Source: Antrodiella citrinella
Taxonomy: Eukaryota; Basidiomycota; Agaricomycetes; Polyporales; Steccherinaceae
Assembly (NCBI GenBank): GCA_004802725.1
Contig: SGPM01000274.1
Location: 1-36,932 of the forward strand
Reading direction: 5' to 3'
DNA: 36,932 bases
The notes under the pieces are model-generated. The model saw only the letters and a list, made by a program, of their open reading frames with translations, was not told the origin of the DNA and did not search any database. The translations under genes were made by a program, and so were the position numbers. Shown here in pieces: positions 1-11,950 of this stretch (the stretch's first letter is position 1; every line of letters starts with the position of its first letter).

Positions 1-128
1 GGACGGGGTGCGAGCGCGTGGCGCTCGTCCCGCTGCATTCGTTGCAGAGGAACCACCCGTATAGGAGGAGCGAGGTGGATGATAGTGCGTTGAGGGCGTT
101 GGCTATGGGGCCGTTGCCTGCAAAGTGA
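1..128 (+). CDS. 3' end of an unidentified gene (partial, left edge)
   Basis: The frame starting at base 3 is open from the window edge to a TGA at 126-128 and gives 41 C-terminal residues ending in GPLPAK. The stretch is GC-rich and its composition (balanced Leu/Ala/Arg/Val with few stops in this frame) fits the end of a basidiomycete exon better than the low-complexity DNA that follows. No domain can be recognised in so short a tail, and the upstream part lies outside the window. It could also be a chance open frame in GC-rich sequence. Confidence 0.4.
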   Translation, partial: TGCERVALVPLHSLQRNHPYRRSEVDDSALRALAMGPLPAK

Positions 129-2100
129 TTGGGGTTGTGCTTTGCTTTGCTTGGATTTGGATGATCGTTTGGTTTGGTTGCGTAGGACTCTCTGTTATGG
201 AGCCTCCGCGACTCGCTGCTATCCCTGTTTTGCTATCTGGATCGTCCTCATACTCACATATACACATACATATAGGCTTCACACATATCCACACTCCACA
301 CACACACACATGGAACATATCCCCCTCATCATTTCGACTTGAAGTTATACCTCACTTGTCTTTTCGTTCGTAGCGTAACGCTCCCCCCCTTGTAAGTTTG
401 TTTATACGTGCTCGGAAGAAGAAAAAGTATACAGTAGTCGGTTCGGCTTGCAAGTGTATTTTCGTAGTTTGGATGCAATGCTCTCTCTCGGTCTCTTGTT
501 TCTGTCGCCAAGATGTTCACACTCCACTAATGCCACTGGGGTGGTCTTGTGTTCCCGTGGCGGCACACGACCCCTCGTCTCTTCGTCTCTGCATCTTGTT
601 CATCTCGTACCACGAGTCGAGGGCTTCCATTAGATCTGCTCAGCGGCCCATTGGATACTGAATACTGAATACTAAATTCTGGTGCTCTCGGCCGACGTGT
701 CTGGTGCCTGGTGTGGTGTTCGTGTGATGTTCTGGGTGGTCTGGTGTTCTGGGTGTTCTCAGCGGGGATCTGCTCGTGCCGACATCACAATTCAGAGCTC
801 AGAGCTTATAATACACCTCCATTCACTCTCGAGAGAAGGGGGGGTTGGGGCGTCCGTACCTCGTTGTGGCTTGTGCTTGGTTGCTGACGAATGCATGAAT
901 GGGTTTATCTAGGCCCTCGACGTATGTATGTATACGCAACGTCCGTCCGCTCTTCTTATTCTTATTCTTACTGCACGAGACGAGACGAGACGAGATTGTA
1001 TGTATATTCCTTTCAGGGGAATGACGCTGGGATCATTCCGAATGCCTCTCTCGGTGTACGGCGTACGGTTATGGTGACGGTTATGGTGCTGTACATATAA
1101 GCACGTGCACGTGCACTGGTACTAGTACTAGGATCGATATCGGGGGTACCGACGTCCCGCACCCGCGTGCTGTTGGTTCCGGAACCAGAAAAATCACGTT
1201 GAGGAAATCAAAGGTGCATCGGGGGAGGTGGGGGTGGGGGGGGGTACAGTACACAGTACGACCACACGAGTCACCACACGCACACCCGTTCGAAACGCTA
1301 TACAGTACAGTAGGCTCCTCGTCCCGGTGGTGGGATGCCTCTTCTCCCGTCGGTGGAGGGGAGGCCCGAGGGTCCCATGGCGAAATCTCGCCGATTTGAA
1401 AGACCTTCATCTCCGGCAGGGTGCGACAGTACGACGGCGACTTTTATCAAATCTCCAAGCATGCGGACGACACGGTAGGACAGGGAGGAGGACGCCACAG
1501 GTTTTCGTTTTTGTCGTGGGGTGCTGAAAGCGGGGAAGGCGCAGTCAGGGTATCATGCCCCCCCCCCTCCTCCTCCTCCTCGCCTCTCCCCCGGTTCTGA
1601 CAGGAAGAGGAAAGGTTGATTTCAAAGTCGACGGGCGATCTGCAGTTTCTGAGCAACAGGGAGGACGAACGCCACAGGTGTTGTTTGGTCCTCTATTTTG
1701 GCGTGCGTGAACGGGGGGGGGCGGCCTACGCGGTCTTGCTGTGAGGCGAAAACGCCCACACCTGCCATGGGTATTCCGAGGGTCCCATGGCATACGAAAG
1801 GTTGATTTCGCGGAGATCTGCAGCCTCTGTGAGATCTGGAGCTCGAGGACAGGGAGGACGCGACGCCACAGGGATCCAGTTCGAACGCGCTCACTTCTGA
1901 AGCGTGGAATAACCAGCCAGCGGGACGCCCGGAGCGGAGGGGTGCTGAGCTCCCCCCCCCCCCCCCCACCAGCCTCCGACGGACATGCCAGACAGATAGC
2001 GCTCTCCTGTGCTGTCTGGAGGACGCTCGAGCAGACGTGTGAGGGGGGACGATGCGGAGATCTGCAGAGTAGAAAGTCAGAATGACAGGATGAAAGATCT
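129..2100. other. GC-rich low-complexity region, no gene seen
   Basis: No frame with convincing coding character. It contains a CA/TA-rich run (about 259-310), four ACGAG units (about 975-994), a cluster of palindromic six-mers (1101-1156), C and G homopolymers (about 1557-1570 and 1949-1965) and a degenerate direct-repeat array (about 1368-2070). A minus-strand open frame of 224 codons at 1622-2296 crosses the repeats and homopolymers and is judged spurious. Confidence 0.5.
1368..2075. repeat. Degenerate direct repeats, period about 180-200 bp
   Basis: Several words recur in the same order. GAGGGTCCCATGG occurs at about 1369 and 1777. An ACAGGGAGGA..CGCCACAGG block occurs at about 1479, 1659 and 1850. 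AAAGGTTGATTT occurs at about 1612 and 1799, each followed by a GATCTGCAG. GCGGAGATCTGCAG is repeated at about 1811 and 2053. The spacing of the CGCCACAGG block is roughly 180-190 bp. The units are strongly diverged, so this looks like an old tandem or local duplication rather than an active satellite. Confidence 0.5.
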
Positions 2101-5100
2101 TCGAGGGGAAAAGAGCGGGGAGACCCTGCCTGTGGGTATGCTGTACGCTGTACGCTAAATGCTGTATGCGATGTCCCGTGTTCGTTCTCCCGCCGAGTAC
2201 GACATCCAAGCTGTTTGTAGAGTAGAACCTGTACTGCATACGCATGCTAAAATCAAAACAAATAGAAGAAAAAAATGCGTTCAGACGAGACGACAACGCG
2301 TTTCATAGAGGCACCACTCTCACACCCACCTCGCTGTTAATGTGGAAACAAGCATTTCCGCTGCTAACTTTCTTTGCCTTCCTGCGTCTTCTTGGTTCTT
2401 CCGCTTCTTGGATACTTGACATTGTGCGCTTGTGTCCGCGTCCGTGTCCGAGTCCTGATTATCACCGCCTCGCAAATCTCCTCGGAGTCGGAGACGCAGA
2501 AAGGAGAGGAAAGGACCCTGGTGAACGCAGAGGATACAGCGGTTCAGCCCTGCAAGACGATGGATGAACCCGACGTGTCAGCCACAACCCCGAATCGTCT
2601 TTCTTTCTTGCGAACCTGAGCCTCTGGAGACTCGGAGTCTAGACCTCCGGAGTTCTGGGTACAGCTGACGTCATCAAAGATGGGCTAGGCGACCCCAGGC
2701 GAGGCGTGGCATCGGTCGTCCAAACTTACTCCAGTGCTTCGGGCGTGCGATAGCGTCTCTTCCAGCCCGTTCCCGTTCCCGTTGTCGTGTCAGATCTTGC
2801 CATGCGTTTGTTAAACATGTCGACAGCAGTGCACAGTGAGACACTTTTTTTTTCGCTTCTTCTCGCGACAGGTGGATGCCCACTGAGCGCAAAGGTACCG
2901 TTTGCAGTGTGGAGGCGACATACATGATGAAAATATCACAGATGCTCATGTGCACGACCTACCAACGCCGTGAGCCAGACCCATCAAAACACAAATACAA
3001 ATTGACGAAACATTGGGACTTACAACACATGATGGCTGGGCGTCGCACGGGCTGGCAGGAGAAACGAAAAAGCACCCGGTACTCTGTGGCGTTGCGAACC
3101 TAGATGCCAATTCAGCCTGCTTTCTGGTGATTGGACGCCACTGGCATTCTGGGCTCGACGAGTCCCATTCAGAACAACAGAAACGACCTCATTCGTGTAC
3201 AACACAACCCCTTGAACGTTGTTGACTCGGTGGTTGCGTTCGCGTTCGTTGAAAAGCGTCCTGGAAGGCCAGAAGTTCCGCGCAGAGATCGGAGTCTCAC
3301 ACGGCGCGAGTTTCGAGGGTGGTACACCTGCGATTCGATGGCGTTTATGGGTGCAGGTGATGGGTGATGAGAGAAGGGGTCGCTGGTCAGGTGCTGAGGG
3401 GGGACTATGGACGGGTCGGAGAGAGTGGCCACTGGGAATAGAATATTCGCCGCGAGTGTATTGTGATCGTTGAGAGGGCACGTCATCTCCCCACAGAAAG
3501 AGACTTTCGTGTGAGACGTCTTCCAGTCAGCAACTGACACCGGGTGAGGGGATATAGCTCAGACACCGTGCGTCCGCACGCTGTTAGCGTGCCTCCGCGT
3601 AGCACACGGCTGGTCGTTTGACATAGCCATACGCAGCAATTCCAATTTTCAAAAGGGCTGAACTCTGACAATGACAGATGGGTGAGTATTCCAAACACTC
3701 GATGACGAAAGGTACAAAGCACAAATCTTATCGAACAGAGATCAGAGCTGGTTTTCGGAGGCAGTAAAAGCCATTCAGACACAAAGTGGGCGGGCGTTCT
3801 TTGGGATTCTCGCCGCCGAAGAGGGCAGGTGGTTGCGTGGATGCGCAATAGGTAGTGACTTCTGCCGAGAAGCGTTATGCGGGGGACGCTAGAATCCTGC
3901 TCATGTCCGAAAGATACGTGCCATGAATCAGATACTTCAAATCACTGTTCGCCAAAGGGAGTTGGAAACATACGATTTGGCCTTATACTACTAGTATGCC
4001 TGCTGGTATCCGTGTGTGCGTGGGGATTTGGTCATGTCTTGGTCTGCTGTTTGTTGTTCGTCGTATCACTATTCAGTCCGGTGGGACGAGAAGACGACGA
4101 GAGATCGTCGAGGCCGGACGAGAGCCTGTGCACGTCATTGTACGCAACACGCGACAGCACTGCATTCTGCGCTTGTTGTGTTTGGGGAGACCCATGAGAA
4201 CATACGACATGACGGCATGGGTCGCTGCGCCCCCAAGGTGCCTTCTTGAAGACCTGATCCCACGGTGTTGGGCAAAGCCACCGAGTTGCGAAAATCTCCT
4301 GTGATGAGCACGTAGCGTGGTGGTGGCAGATGACACACCCGATAACAAGGCCTTCCGTGAAATGTTGCAGATACAACGTTCATGATTGGTCATACATCTG
4401 AACCAGGAAGAATGAGCCAGGGATGTCAGATGTCCGAGGTTCCCCAGTCGTGGGTCTGACTTACTTCAATTCTTCACACCCGCGACGCTTTTAGCACGTG
4501 AGAGCGGGTTATCTTCTTTTCCCTGATTTTCATACAAGGTTTAGGAAATCCAGTTGCCCGTTATTTATCGTAGGTCCTATGCGCCGCCGGAATACTCTTG
4601 TATTCGGTCTGGCAACCAAAACATGCAACAACAAACAATGCAGTGACACCGGTTTCTGTCGAGGAAAAACATAGTAATAAGCTTGCGATGCCGAAGAAGC
4701 TTACTTGACGTCTTTCGCACGAGTCGACCACGACGAGAAGGCAAATATGTGATCACGAAAAGAGGGGAGACAATCTTGCAGTGAATGGTAAGCGAGAGAA
4801 GTGTGAAATGGTGATGCTTACACTCAGCACCGTATCTGCAGCGTAGTCCGATAGAGTCTCGCCTGCTCAGAAGGGATACCAATCATACCATGCCAATCGT
4901 GATGCCATCGCAAAGCGAAAGAACGCCTAGCCATCCTGTACTTCTCCTTGTCGTGTCACTGAATTGACCGATTGGGAAAATAAACAGAACAGGTATACCG
5001 GAGGTGTTTGTGGTCATACATGACGTGAGGGAGTCTGCCACAAGAAGATCGTATCTCGGTGTCTTTACAACGAGATGAAACGAACGTACCAAGTGGTCAA

Positions 5101-8100
5101 CATATAATGCTTGAGGGTGACAAAGATACCGTCCATCTCCAGGCCTCGTTCATCGAAAGGAACATCGGTAGCGTTCGGTGTTTTTGACGGTTGAGCAGAA
5201 CCGTGGCATTGGAAGAAACCGCTGTTATCGGGCGCACATTCGACTATATCAGGATATTGCGCATAGACGATAGACCAAAAGGAGTTGACAGGTTATCCTG
5301 CGGTTGGATGTATTACGCGTCTGACGGGACACTTGGAAGCAGGATGGAGCACATCCAGATACAATTGCAACCGGTCGCGCGGCGTTCATCATCGGGTAGA
5401 TGGATTTGAGCGGAGCGGAGGCAATTGACAACGCAAGCCAGGGGGGAACGCTTTAATCATCGACCTGTCTGGTATAAGAAGTACACACTCCTGGCCGTAG
5501 GCCTGTATATGCACCCTCTGAATGTGTGAATCATGATGAGCTCGACTTTTTCGATATTCTGTGATGCACTTAGGGGATTAGCGACTCGGAAGGGAAGCCG
5601 GCGGATTGGTTCTTGCGGATTAGACGAATCCCCGTGGGTATGAACAAAAAAGAGACGAGATGCAGGTCCCCGAAGACGTTCCGAGATATGGCATCTCTGC
5701 CATCTTGAGTATTTACTGTATACGGTGGAATACATCCGGTGCGTACGAGCGACGGGGACTGTGTTCGGTTCACGAGTGGGTCAGCAATCCGGTGGCTTAC
5801 AAGGCACTCAAAGCACAGATGGGACGATGAAGGTACTCACAACTGTTCAAATCGTCGTGACACTCATAGAGAACGTTGCAAGAAGATACCAAGAATGCGG
5901 AACGTCGCTGTACTGCGTTTTGATGATCGAATTCTGGCACGAAAAGGCTGATCAGGTATCCGCCCAATGTATCCTATTCGTTGTGGTTAGCAGATCATAA
6001 TCCAGAATAAAGAATTACAGTAACGTACTCGCACATTCTATCGGACTCCAATAACGACTCTGAGCGCACTCTCAAAGTGGACGTTCCACAAAACCATCGT
6101 AGAAGAAGGCCCTGATTGTTGTGGTCCCCCTTCGTGTATCGTCTACTATCGCGACGCGTTGCGTGATCGGGATGCGGCAAAGCTTGGTAAAACCGAACTC
6201 CAAAAATTCTGGGGCCATAGTCACTGGCGACGTGAAATGACCGGGGCTTGATACTTGCTCGATACTGCAACATTGTCGATCTTAAAATTGGCTCAGCGCC
6301 TCAGCAAACGGTTACGGTGTCACCCACCTATCACCTGAAGGCGCACGCTCTTGACCTTCGTTATCACCAACAGTCCAAGCAGTCCGTTTCCAATTGTATT
6401 CATGGAGAAAAAATATTAGCAACGTGCGTTCAACAAAGTCAGATCCCCTGAGACGTACATAAAAAGACAGTAAAGAGAACATCATGTCACTCTTTGACCA
6501 CAATTGCGTCTTCCACCAGTCCTTCGCCATTTCACGGTTGCGTGAGAAACACATTCTGTTGGAAGTAACTAGAGGGTCCGAGAGATGATGATGTTAGGCA
6601 AAGAAAAGAAATAGCGTCGATGAAAAACATAACCAAGCAAAGTTTGGGAGAGTGCCACGAAGTCATTGGCGTCCCAAACGGGCAGTAACGCTGGCGTTGC
6701 GTTATTTTTAGCACAGATCGACAGAACGCGCCGAGCGTTCTCGGAGCCGCACAATTCGAGTTGCGAACGTAGTCCAAGCCTTTCTCTGCTTTTTCTTCTA
6801 CGAAAACGTCTCAAATAACTTCAATGAAGACCCTAGCGTATTATATCTAGTCTCCAGAGACCGGTAGTCCTGGTGAGTTTTTTTCTTCGTAGTGACATCC
6901 ATCGTAAACGTTTTTTTTTGTTTGGAGCCAGGTCCGAGAGAGCACCGAGGAGATTGCGACCCTAGGGTTATCTGCTTGACATGCTTATGGTCTTTGACTG
7001 CGACAAGAAAATGGACTGGACGCGTAAGGTTTCGCCCTAGTCATGGACGCTCAAGTCCAACTCTGGATGCAAGCGGACAAATACGCCGGGACAACTAAGT
7101 CGTCATCCAGCCAGTATTCTGACAGACCTGGTTTAGAGCCAGCCGCCGGTGTATGTTTCGAAGCAATAAACACTTCACCTGCCGCGTGGAGTATCAGTAC
7201 CCCCTATTCTCTACGCATGAAGGGTTATCTGAACCGCATTGGATGAACAAGAGGTTTATACAAAAGAATCCTCCGAGGCGTCGGGCCTCGGTAAGTTCCA
7301 GGATCTATTTCATGGCAGAGACTGATCTTCTATAGTAGGGTCATTGATCCAAGCACTTGGGTGTGAATAGGCCGTGCTCTGTAGCGTCAAACGAAACGGC
7401 CAATGCAAGTCAGTCAGGCCGATGGGTATGGTCACATTGATGAAATGTGCCTCCCATCATCTCGTCATCTCGCAGGCATCGAATTCATATTGCGGCGCAA
7501 AACACGGATAGATTTGCAGCATATGGCGAACAGACAACCCTTGCTCCACGAACAACCACCCCTCGACACCTGCCACCGAGACTGAACACCATTCACTCGG
7601 CGTCACGGGGAACTTGAAGGGCTTAGCGTATCAGGGTACGTGTCACAATCTGCTCATCGTGGTTCTCGTTCTGACATATTGTGTCTAGACCTATATAGCG
7701 TGGTGCGTTTGAAGGCTTCGACTTGATCTGGAGTCAACGGAGTCCGAATGACCGCCAACAAATCAAGACGATTTTTCTCGAACATGCACGGCCCTGTTAT
7801 GATGCCAGGATGTCCCACTATTGGAACGCGGACTGTCAATCGGAAGAACCTTCAAGAAAACAAGGTGTTCCGTCGGCGATGGTGAGTCCCAGAATTTGAG
7901 GAATCTGAAGACCATGCTCAGGGCGAGCACTGACTGCATTCTGCACGACGACGAGGCAATTCGAGATAATGACTTCGTAAATGATAGCAACTGTACACGC
8001 CCTGGTACATATCATATCGTGACTATCCAACAGCCCGATTTTGCGGCGTGATTGAACATACGGCTAGCTTGTTTGCGTGTCAGGGCTTTTCGACCGATGT

Positions 8101-8279
8101 TTCATTCGCAAATGGAATGCCGCATAAAATTCGCGCCAGGCATGAGCATTGTCCCAAGTTAGTAGTTGTACAAGTGAGTAAGGTAGAAAGGAGAGGAAGA
8201 GAATCGACCCAGGCAATTAGTTATACAAAGTACGCTCCACTTCATCGTTCGATTTATCCTACATCCCAACAGTATTTCG
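2101..8279. other. Long intergenic stretch, no gene seen
   Basis: About 6.2 kb in which all six frames are broken at short intervals; the longest open frames (up to about 153 codons) have no recognisable domain, no credible intron chain and no similarity to other genes in the window. The contrast with the dense, clearly coding block that begins at 8280 is sharp. It may be decayed transposon or pseudogene sequence, but no terminal repeats, reverse transcriptase or transposase motifs could be picked out by eye. Confidence 0.4.
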
Positions 8280-10373
8280 TCAATCCAGACCGCTATCCTG
8301 ATCTTCTATGTCCTGGCCAATGTCCCGCGCGGCGAGTTCCATGGGATCCTTCTTGTGCACGTAGCTGGGATAGTCGACAGGGATGTAGATCACTTCCGTC
8401 GGTGAGCCGTCATCATTGATCTTGCTGGAGGAAGTCATCTCCGCCCCCTTCTCAGGCTTCTTGCTCGTGTCACCAGCCTCGCTGCCCTGCTCCAACTCCT
8501 TCCCTTTAACATCTTTCCCTTGAACACCCCCCTTCCCTGTCTCCTTACTCGCTTTTTCATCCTCATAGAGCCACATCACACCTTCGCCGTCTACCAGGTC
8601 CACGCCCATATATTCAAACCTCTCCGTCCACCAAATGAAGATGTCCCGCGCCAACCCGTCCGTGCTGGTATCCACCAAGAACCCTGCAGTCCGCACTGTC
8701 TCCAATGCCGGCAGATACCCTGACATGCAGGCCGAGAGAAGCGAGAGGAGGTGTGACTGGGTGTGGGTAGGTCGGTTTGGATAGAGTCGGGAGATGCCTA
8801 GACCGCGAATAGCGATGAGACGGAGAGACGGGTGAGGATGTGTAATGAGATCAGTTGCAGCAGAGGCAGAGAGCAGGTAGGCGAGATCCTTGAGCTCAGG
8901 GAAGAAGGAAGTGGGTGATGTGGTGTTTTGAGATGCTTTGGACGGTGTACCTCCTTCGGAGTCCGTGCCACCTTTCTTCCTGATACCACGAACTAAACTG
9001 AGAGGCGCGGGATAAATCATCGTACGTTCCCTGCAATCGTACACAAGCCGCTCCAAATTGGGACATACGCCGGGCTGGAGGAACAAGCCCGGGCTCACAG
9101 GATATGGACTCGGTTTGTAGCTGCTGCTGATGGGAGGTACAAGCTCTAGAGAGGATAGAGATGCTCCGTGGACGGTGAGGAAGAGAAGTAAGGAAGTGGA
9201 CAAAGTAGTAACATGGTGAGCAGCTGGGAGAGCAGGTGAGGAATCATAGGGAGCGACGTTAGAGGCATCCAGGAGGAGATCGCGAAGAGCCGGCAAGGAT
9301 ATCTTGGCCGCATATGTGAGCAATCCCGGCGTACTGGGTAGACGCAAGGTAGTAACGTGCGGTAAGACCATTATGGGCGAAGGTGCCGAAAAGCTCGTGG
9401 GCACTTGACCAACGGGCACGAATGTAGCGACATCAGGCTCCTCGTTCTCCAATCCGAAGTCACTCTGGTATTGAGTCATGATGGCGCTCTTGGGCAGCGT
9501 TCTGAGATCCAGAATGCGCAGTTGTTGGAACATGGGAAGGAAGTCGGGCGACAAGATCGCATTCGACCCACTGTTGAGAGGAGCGTCCGTTACGTCGCTA
9601 GCTTGGATGTTCTTCACTGCAGAATTGAACGCCCGATCTGTCTGCTCCCAACCCAGACCTCGCAGTGTCTGTCCGTGATAATACAGGATGATCGCTAGGA
9701 ACTCCATGGGCACCGGTATGGTCCAAGCGCCATTCAGAACGCGAAGACTCGTGGTGTAAGTGAGAATGACCGCGACCAATTTCAAGAACGGAAGCTTGCT
9801 GGTATTGCGAGTGCAACTGCGGATTTCGACGTGACGAACCCATTGGCCATGTCCTTTCGCGACGACCTGGATCTTGGAAGAGCCATGAACGGTATTTGCC
9901 CCATCCGAAGACTCGGAAGCTGCGGCTTTCGCGATGGATGCGCTATCCTGAAACGTCCTGATGATTAACTTCGCCCGATGTATGCTTGCGACCACAATGT
10001 GCTCATACAACAACTCCGTCGCAATCACCCGCCATGCCTTGCACACCTGCACGAGCGTGCATTTCGTGCGAAGCGATAACACAGGATTGTTGACGCCCCA
10101 TGCAAAGTTTGGTAAGCGTTCTGGAGCGAATGGATCCACGATTGTTAAGTCGCGTGAACGAGGAACATAGGTCGCATAGCGGAATATCTCGAGCCAGAGT
10201 TCAGTGGGTAGAATCGTGTGGTCGAACGTTGAGTTGCATCCAAGCTCGGGCACAGATGGCTGAGAGAGTGATGAGGATGAATGTGAAAGAGATTGTTCAA
10301 GGCCAATAAGTGGATCAACCACCAAAATCGTGGCTGCGATGTCCGTGACTGGTACCGGTGCGCCGTCAGACAT
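8280..10373 (-). CDS. F-box domain protein with LRR-like body
   Basis: Uninterrupted frame of 697 residues from the ATG at 10373. Near the N-terminus, after a Ser-rich leader, residues about 53-100 match the F-box pattern: LPTELWLEIFRYA, then CTLVQVCKAWRVIATELLYE. F-box proteins normally bind Skp1 and recruit substrates to SCF ubiquitin ligases. The middle holds repeated leucine-rich stretches (LRILDLRTLP, VTTLRLPSTP, LRDLLLDA, SLSSLELVPP, LKDLAYLL) as in basidiomycete F-box/LRR-like proteins. The C-terminal 80 residues are Lys/Glu/Gly-rich and probably disordered. The frame stays open upstream to 10505, so a longer N-terminus is possible; the chosen start directly follows a pyrimidine-rich CCAG-containing stretch. 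No intron is needed. The substrate cannot be inferred. Confidence 0.85.
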   Translation of the reverse strand: MSDGAPVPVTDIAATILVVDPLIGLEQSLSHSSSSLSQPSVPELGCNSTFDHTILPTELWLEIFRYATYVPRSRDLTIVDPFAPERLPNFAWGVNNPVLSLRTKCTLVQVCKAWRVIATELLYEHIVVASIHRAKLIIRTFQDSASIAKAAASESSDGANTVHGSSKIQVVAKGHGQWVRHVEIRSCTRNTSKLPFLKLVAVILTYTTSLRVLNGAWTIPVPMEFLAIILYYHGQTLRGLGWEQTDRAFNSAVKNIQASDVTDAPLNSGSNAILSPDFLPMFQQLRILDLRTLPKSAIMTQYQSDFGLENEEPDVATFVPVGQVPTSFSAPSPIMVLPHVTTLRLPSTPGLLTYAAKISLPALRDLLLDASNVAPYDSSPALPAAHHVTTLSTSLLLFLTVHGASLSSLELVPPISSSYKPSPYPVSPGLFLQPGVCPNLERLVYDCRERTMIYPAPLSLVRGIRKKGGTDSEGGTPSKASQNTTSPTSFFPELKDLAYLLSASAATDLITHPHPSLRLIAIRGLGISRLYPNRPTHTQSHLLSLLSACMSGYLPALETVRTAGFLVDTSTDGLARDIFIWWTERFEYMGVDLVDGEGVMWLYEDEKASKETGKGGVQGKDVKGKELEQGSEAGDTSKKPEKGAEMTSSSKINDDGSPTEVIYIPVDYPSYVHKKDPMELAARDIGQDIEDQDSGLD

Positions 10374-10962
10374 AGCGGACACTGGAGGATGGGTCAGTGG
10401 CAATGAAAAACAGAACGCGTCATTAAATGCGAGCAAAATAGACGGACAAAACAGTCTCAAGGAAGATAGAGATAATGGCCGCCCTCCCTTGAACCACTCG
10501 TCCACAATGCATGATTGACTCCTGAATCAATCGCGCACTCACATTGACGGACAATGACCACCCCAAAGTCGCGACGCCAACACCAAGCTCAACTGTTTCT
10601 GTGCGAGTGTTATTGTCTTCAAACGCGAAGAAAGCGGCAAAGTCCTGCGCAATCGTGCCAGCAACTCGAGAGAAGGTGGTGGATAAGGACAAGATGGTAT
10701 CCGTGCTAAGCGCCAGTACGTCGATCCCGAAGGACACGTCCGTATTTGGCAACTCTGACTAGGATCAGGATGAGTCACAGCGTGTTGTCCAGATTTTTAA
10801 AAAGAAGCAACATTATCTCGAGCATTACTATAGCAACCACGAATAGCATGAGGGGGCATATAAGGGTAGTGAGATCTAGTAGTACAACAAAGACCGAGAG
10901 TGAAGAGAAGGAATAGCAGGGGTATTCAACGTATAATCGGAATACAACAACGGCCCGGTGCC
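10374..10962. other. Intergenic / 5' region of the F-box gene
   Basis: Contains the 5' flank of the F-box gene and the 3' flank of the small coiled-coil gene. A weak minus-strand open frame (10423-10752) is listed separately. Nothing else is recognisable. Confidence 0.4.
10423..10752 (-). CDS. Possible small ORF or 5' exon upstream of the F-box gene
   Basis: A 109-codon frame beginning MPNTDVSFGIDVL, with balanced amino-acid composition over its first 70 codons and a GTGAGT donor-like site right after codon 70 (10543/10542). It lies on the same strand just upstream of the F-box gene, so it might be a 5' exon, an upstream ORF or an independent small gene. No acceptor that joins it cleanly in phase to the F-box start could be chosen with confidence. 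No family is recognised. Confidence 0.25.
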   Translation of the reverse strand: MPNTDVSFGIDVLALSTDTILSLSTTFSRVAGTIAQDFAAFFAFEDNNTRTETVELGVGVATLGWSLSVNVSARLIQESIMHCGRVVQGRAAIISIFLETVLSVYFARI

Positions 10963-11459
10963 TCAACCATGACGGCCTAGACCACGAGCACTCTTGCTGA
11001 CATTCTTGGCTTCAGCTTGTTTCATCTTGGCACGTCGCGCACTGTAAATTTTGTTAGAAACGGTGGTCATTGAGATAGGAACGATAGCACGTACTCTTCA
11101 GTTGCCTCTCTCTCAAGGATTCTGACGTGATCTCTAGCCTCACGAACAGCAGCTCTCGCTTGGGAAAGGGCACGATCCGCCTCTCTCTCGAAGTTCTCTG
11201 CGTCGGCGACTTTCTGACGAGCTGAGGATATGGTATGGTCGCCACTCAGGCCGGAGTATGTGTTTGTGTCCATCGAGTCCGAGCGACGTCTGGAGAAGAA
11301 GCCTCCATGCGATGAGGCCGCAGAAGAGGTGGATTCACGGTTTGGTGACAAGTCCGGAGACGGAGAACGGCGACGCGAGAAGATACTGCGAGAACGGCTG
11401 GCAGATTCGCTGATGGGCGGGGGTGGGGATGCTTGCTCGTTATTGGAGAAGAACGGCAT
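10963..11459 (-). CDS. Small Arg/Ser-rich coiled-coil protein, 147 aa
   Basis: Two exons, 11459-11095 and 11041-10963, joined over a 53-nt intron (donor GTACGT, acceptor ACAG) to give 148 codons including the stop. Residues 1-65 are Ser/Pro/Arg-rich with repeated SRRRS-type blocks (FSRRRSPSPD, FFSRRRSDS), a pattern typical of disordered, phosphorylatable tails. Residues about 75-130 are a highly charged Ala/Glu/Arg-rich stretch with heptad-like spacing, predicted to be one long helix. The protein ends in KSARGLGRHG, encoded by the second exon. No enzymatic domain is visible and the function is unknown. It faces the TFIIA gene across about 490 bp, so the two may share a promoter region. Confidence 0.75.
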
Positions 11460-11950
11460 TGTTATCGAGACTAGATAGAGATGAGTTATTTGAATACGGG
11501 AAGGTATTGAATTGTACTTACCGAGTTGTTGGTATGGGAATGTTATGTTGTGGTAGTTCCGCATCCTGTCGACCTTTATACCACAGTGAGATGTCTCTGA
11601 CATCATTGAGGAGCTCCCCTCTGTACTCCAAAATGCCCTGCTTTGTGTGCGTGTTTTTGGATTGCCATCATGGAGTGAGCGGTATCAAGGAACACGCTCT
11701 CGCATTCCTCCTCTCAGGTCCATCTCAGCACGATGATGTAATGCAATATGGTCCGAGCGTGGAAAAGCGCCCTGCCCGCAGTCGTTCAGCGGAGTCTATA
11801 TCGGAGTGTGAATCCTTCCTGCCTGGGCTGCAATGGCCGCAAAGTATTTATACTGCCGACCCTGTCTCCCACCACCACCCCAGAGGCCCCCCGCTCGTCG
11901 TCCAGCACGTCCCCGCCGTCGTCGTCGCTGACTGAGAGGCGTTCCAGGCT
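11460..11950. promoter_or_regulatory. Divergent intergenic region between small protein and TOA1
   Basis: About 490 bp between two head-to-head start codons. It must contain both promoters. A C-rich tract with CCACCACC (about 11870-11890) lies about 60 bp before the TOA1 ATG. No clear TATA box was identified. Open frames across it look spurious. Confidence 0.45.

Noticed and set aside
1622..2296. Minus-strand open frame of 224 codons
   Set aside because: It crosses homopolymers and the decayed repeat array, has no recognisable motif and sits in GC-rich DNA where stops are rare by chance.
3020..3540. Overlapping minus-strand frames of 153 and 123 codons
   Set aside because: Two overlapping frames with low-quality composition, no domain and no splice context; typical chance frames.
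3550..3620. TATAGCTCAG resembling a tRNA D-arm
   Set aside because: No TTCRA-type B box or acceptor-stem pairing follows at the right distance.
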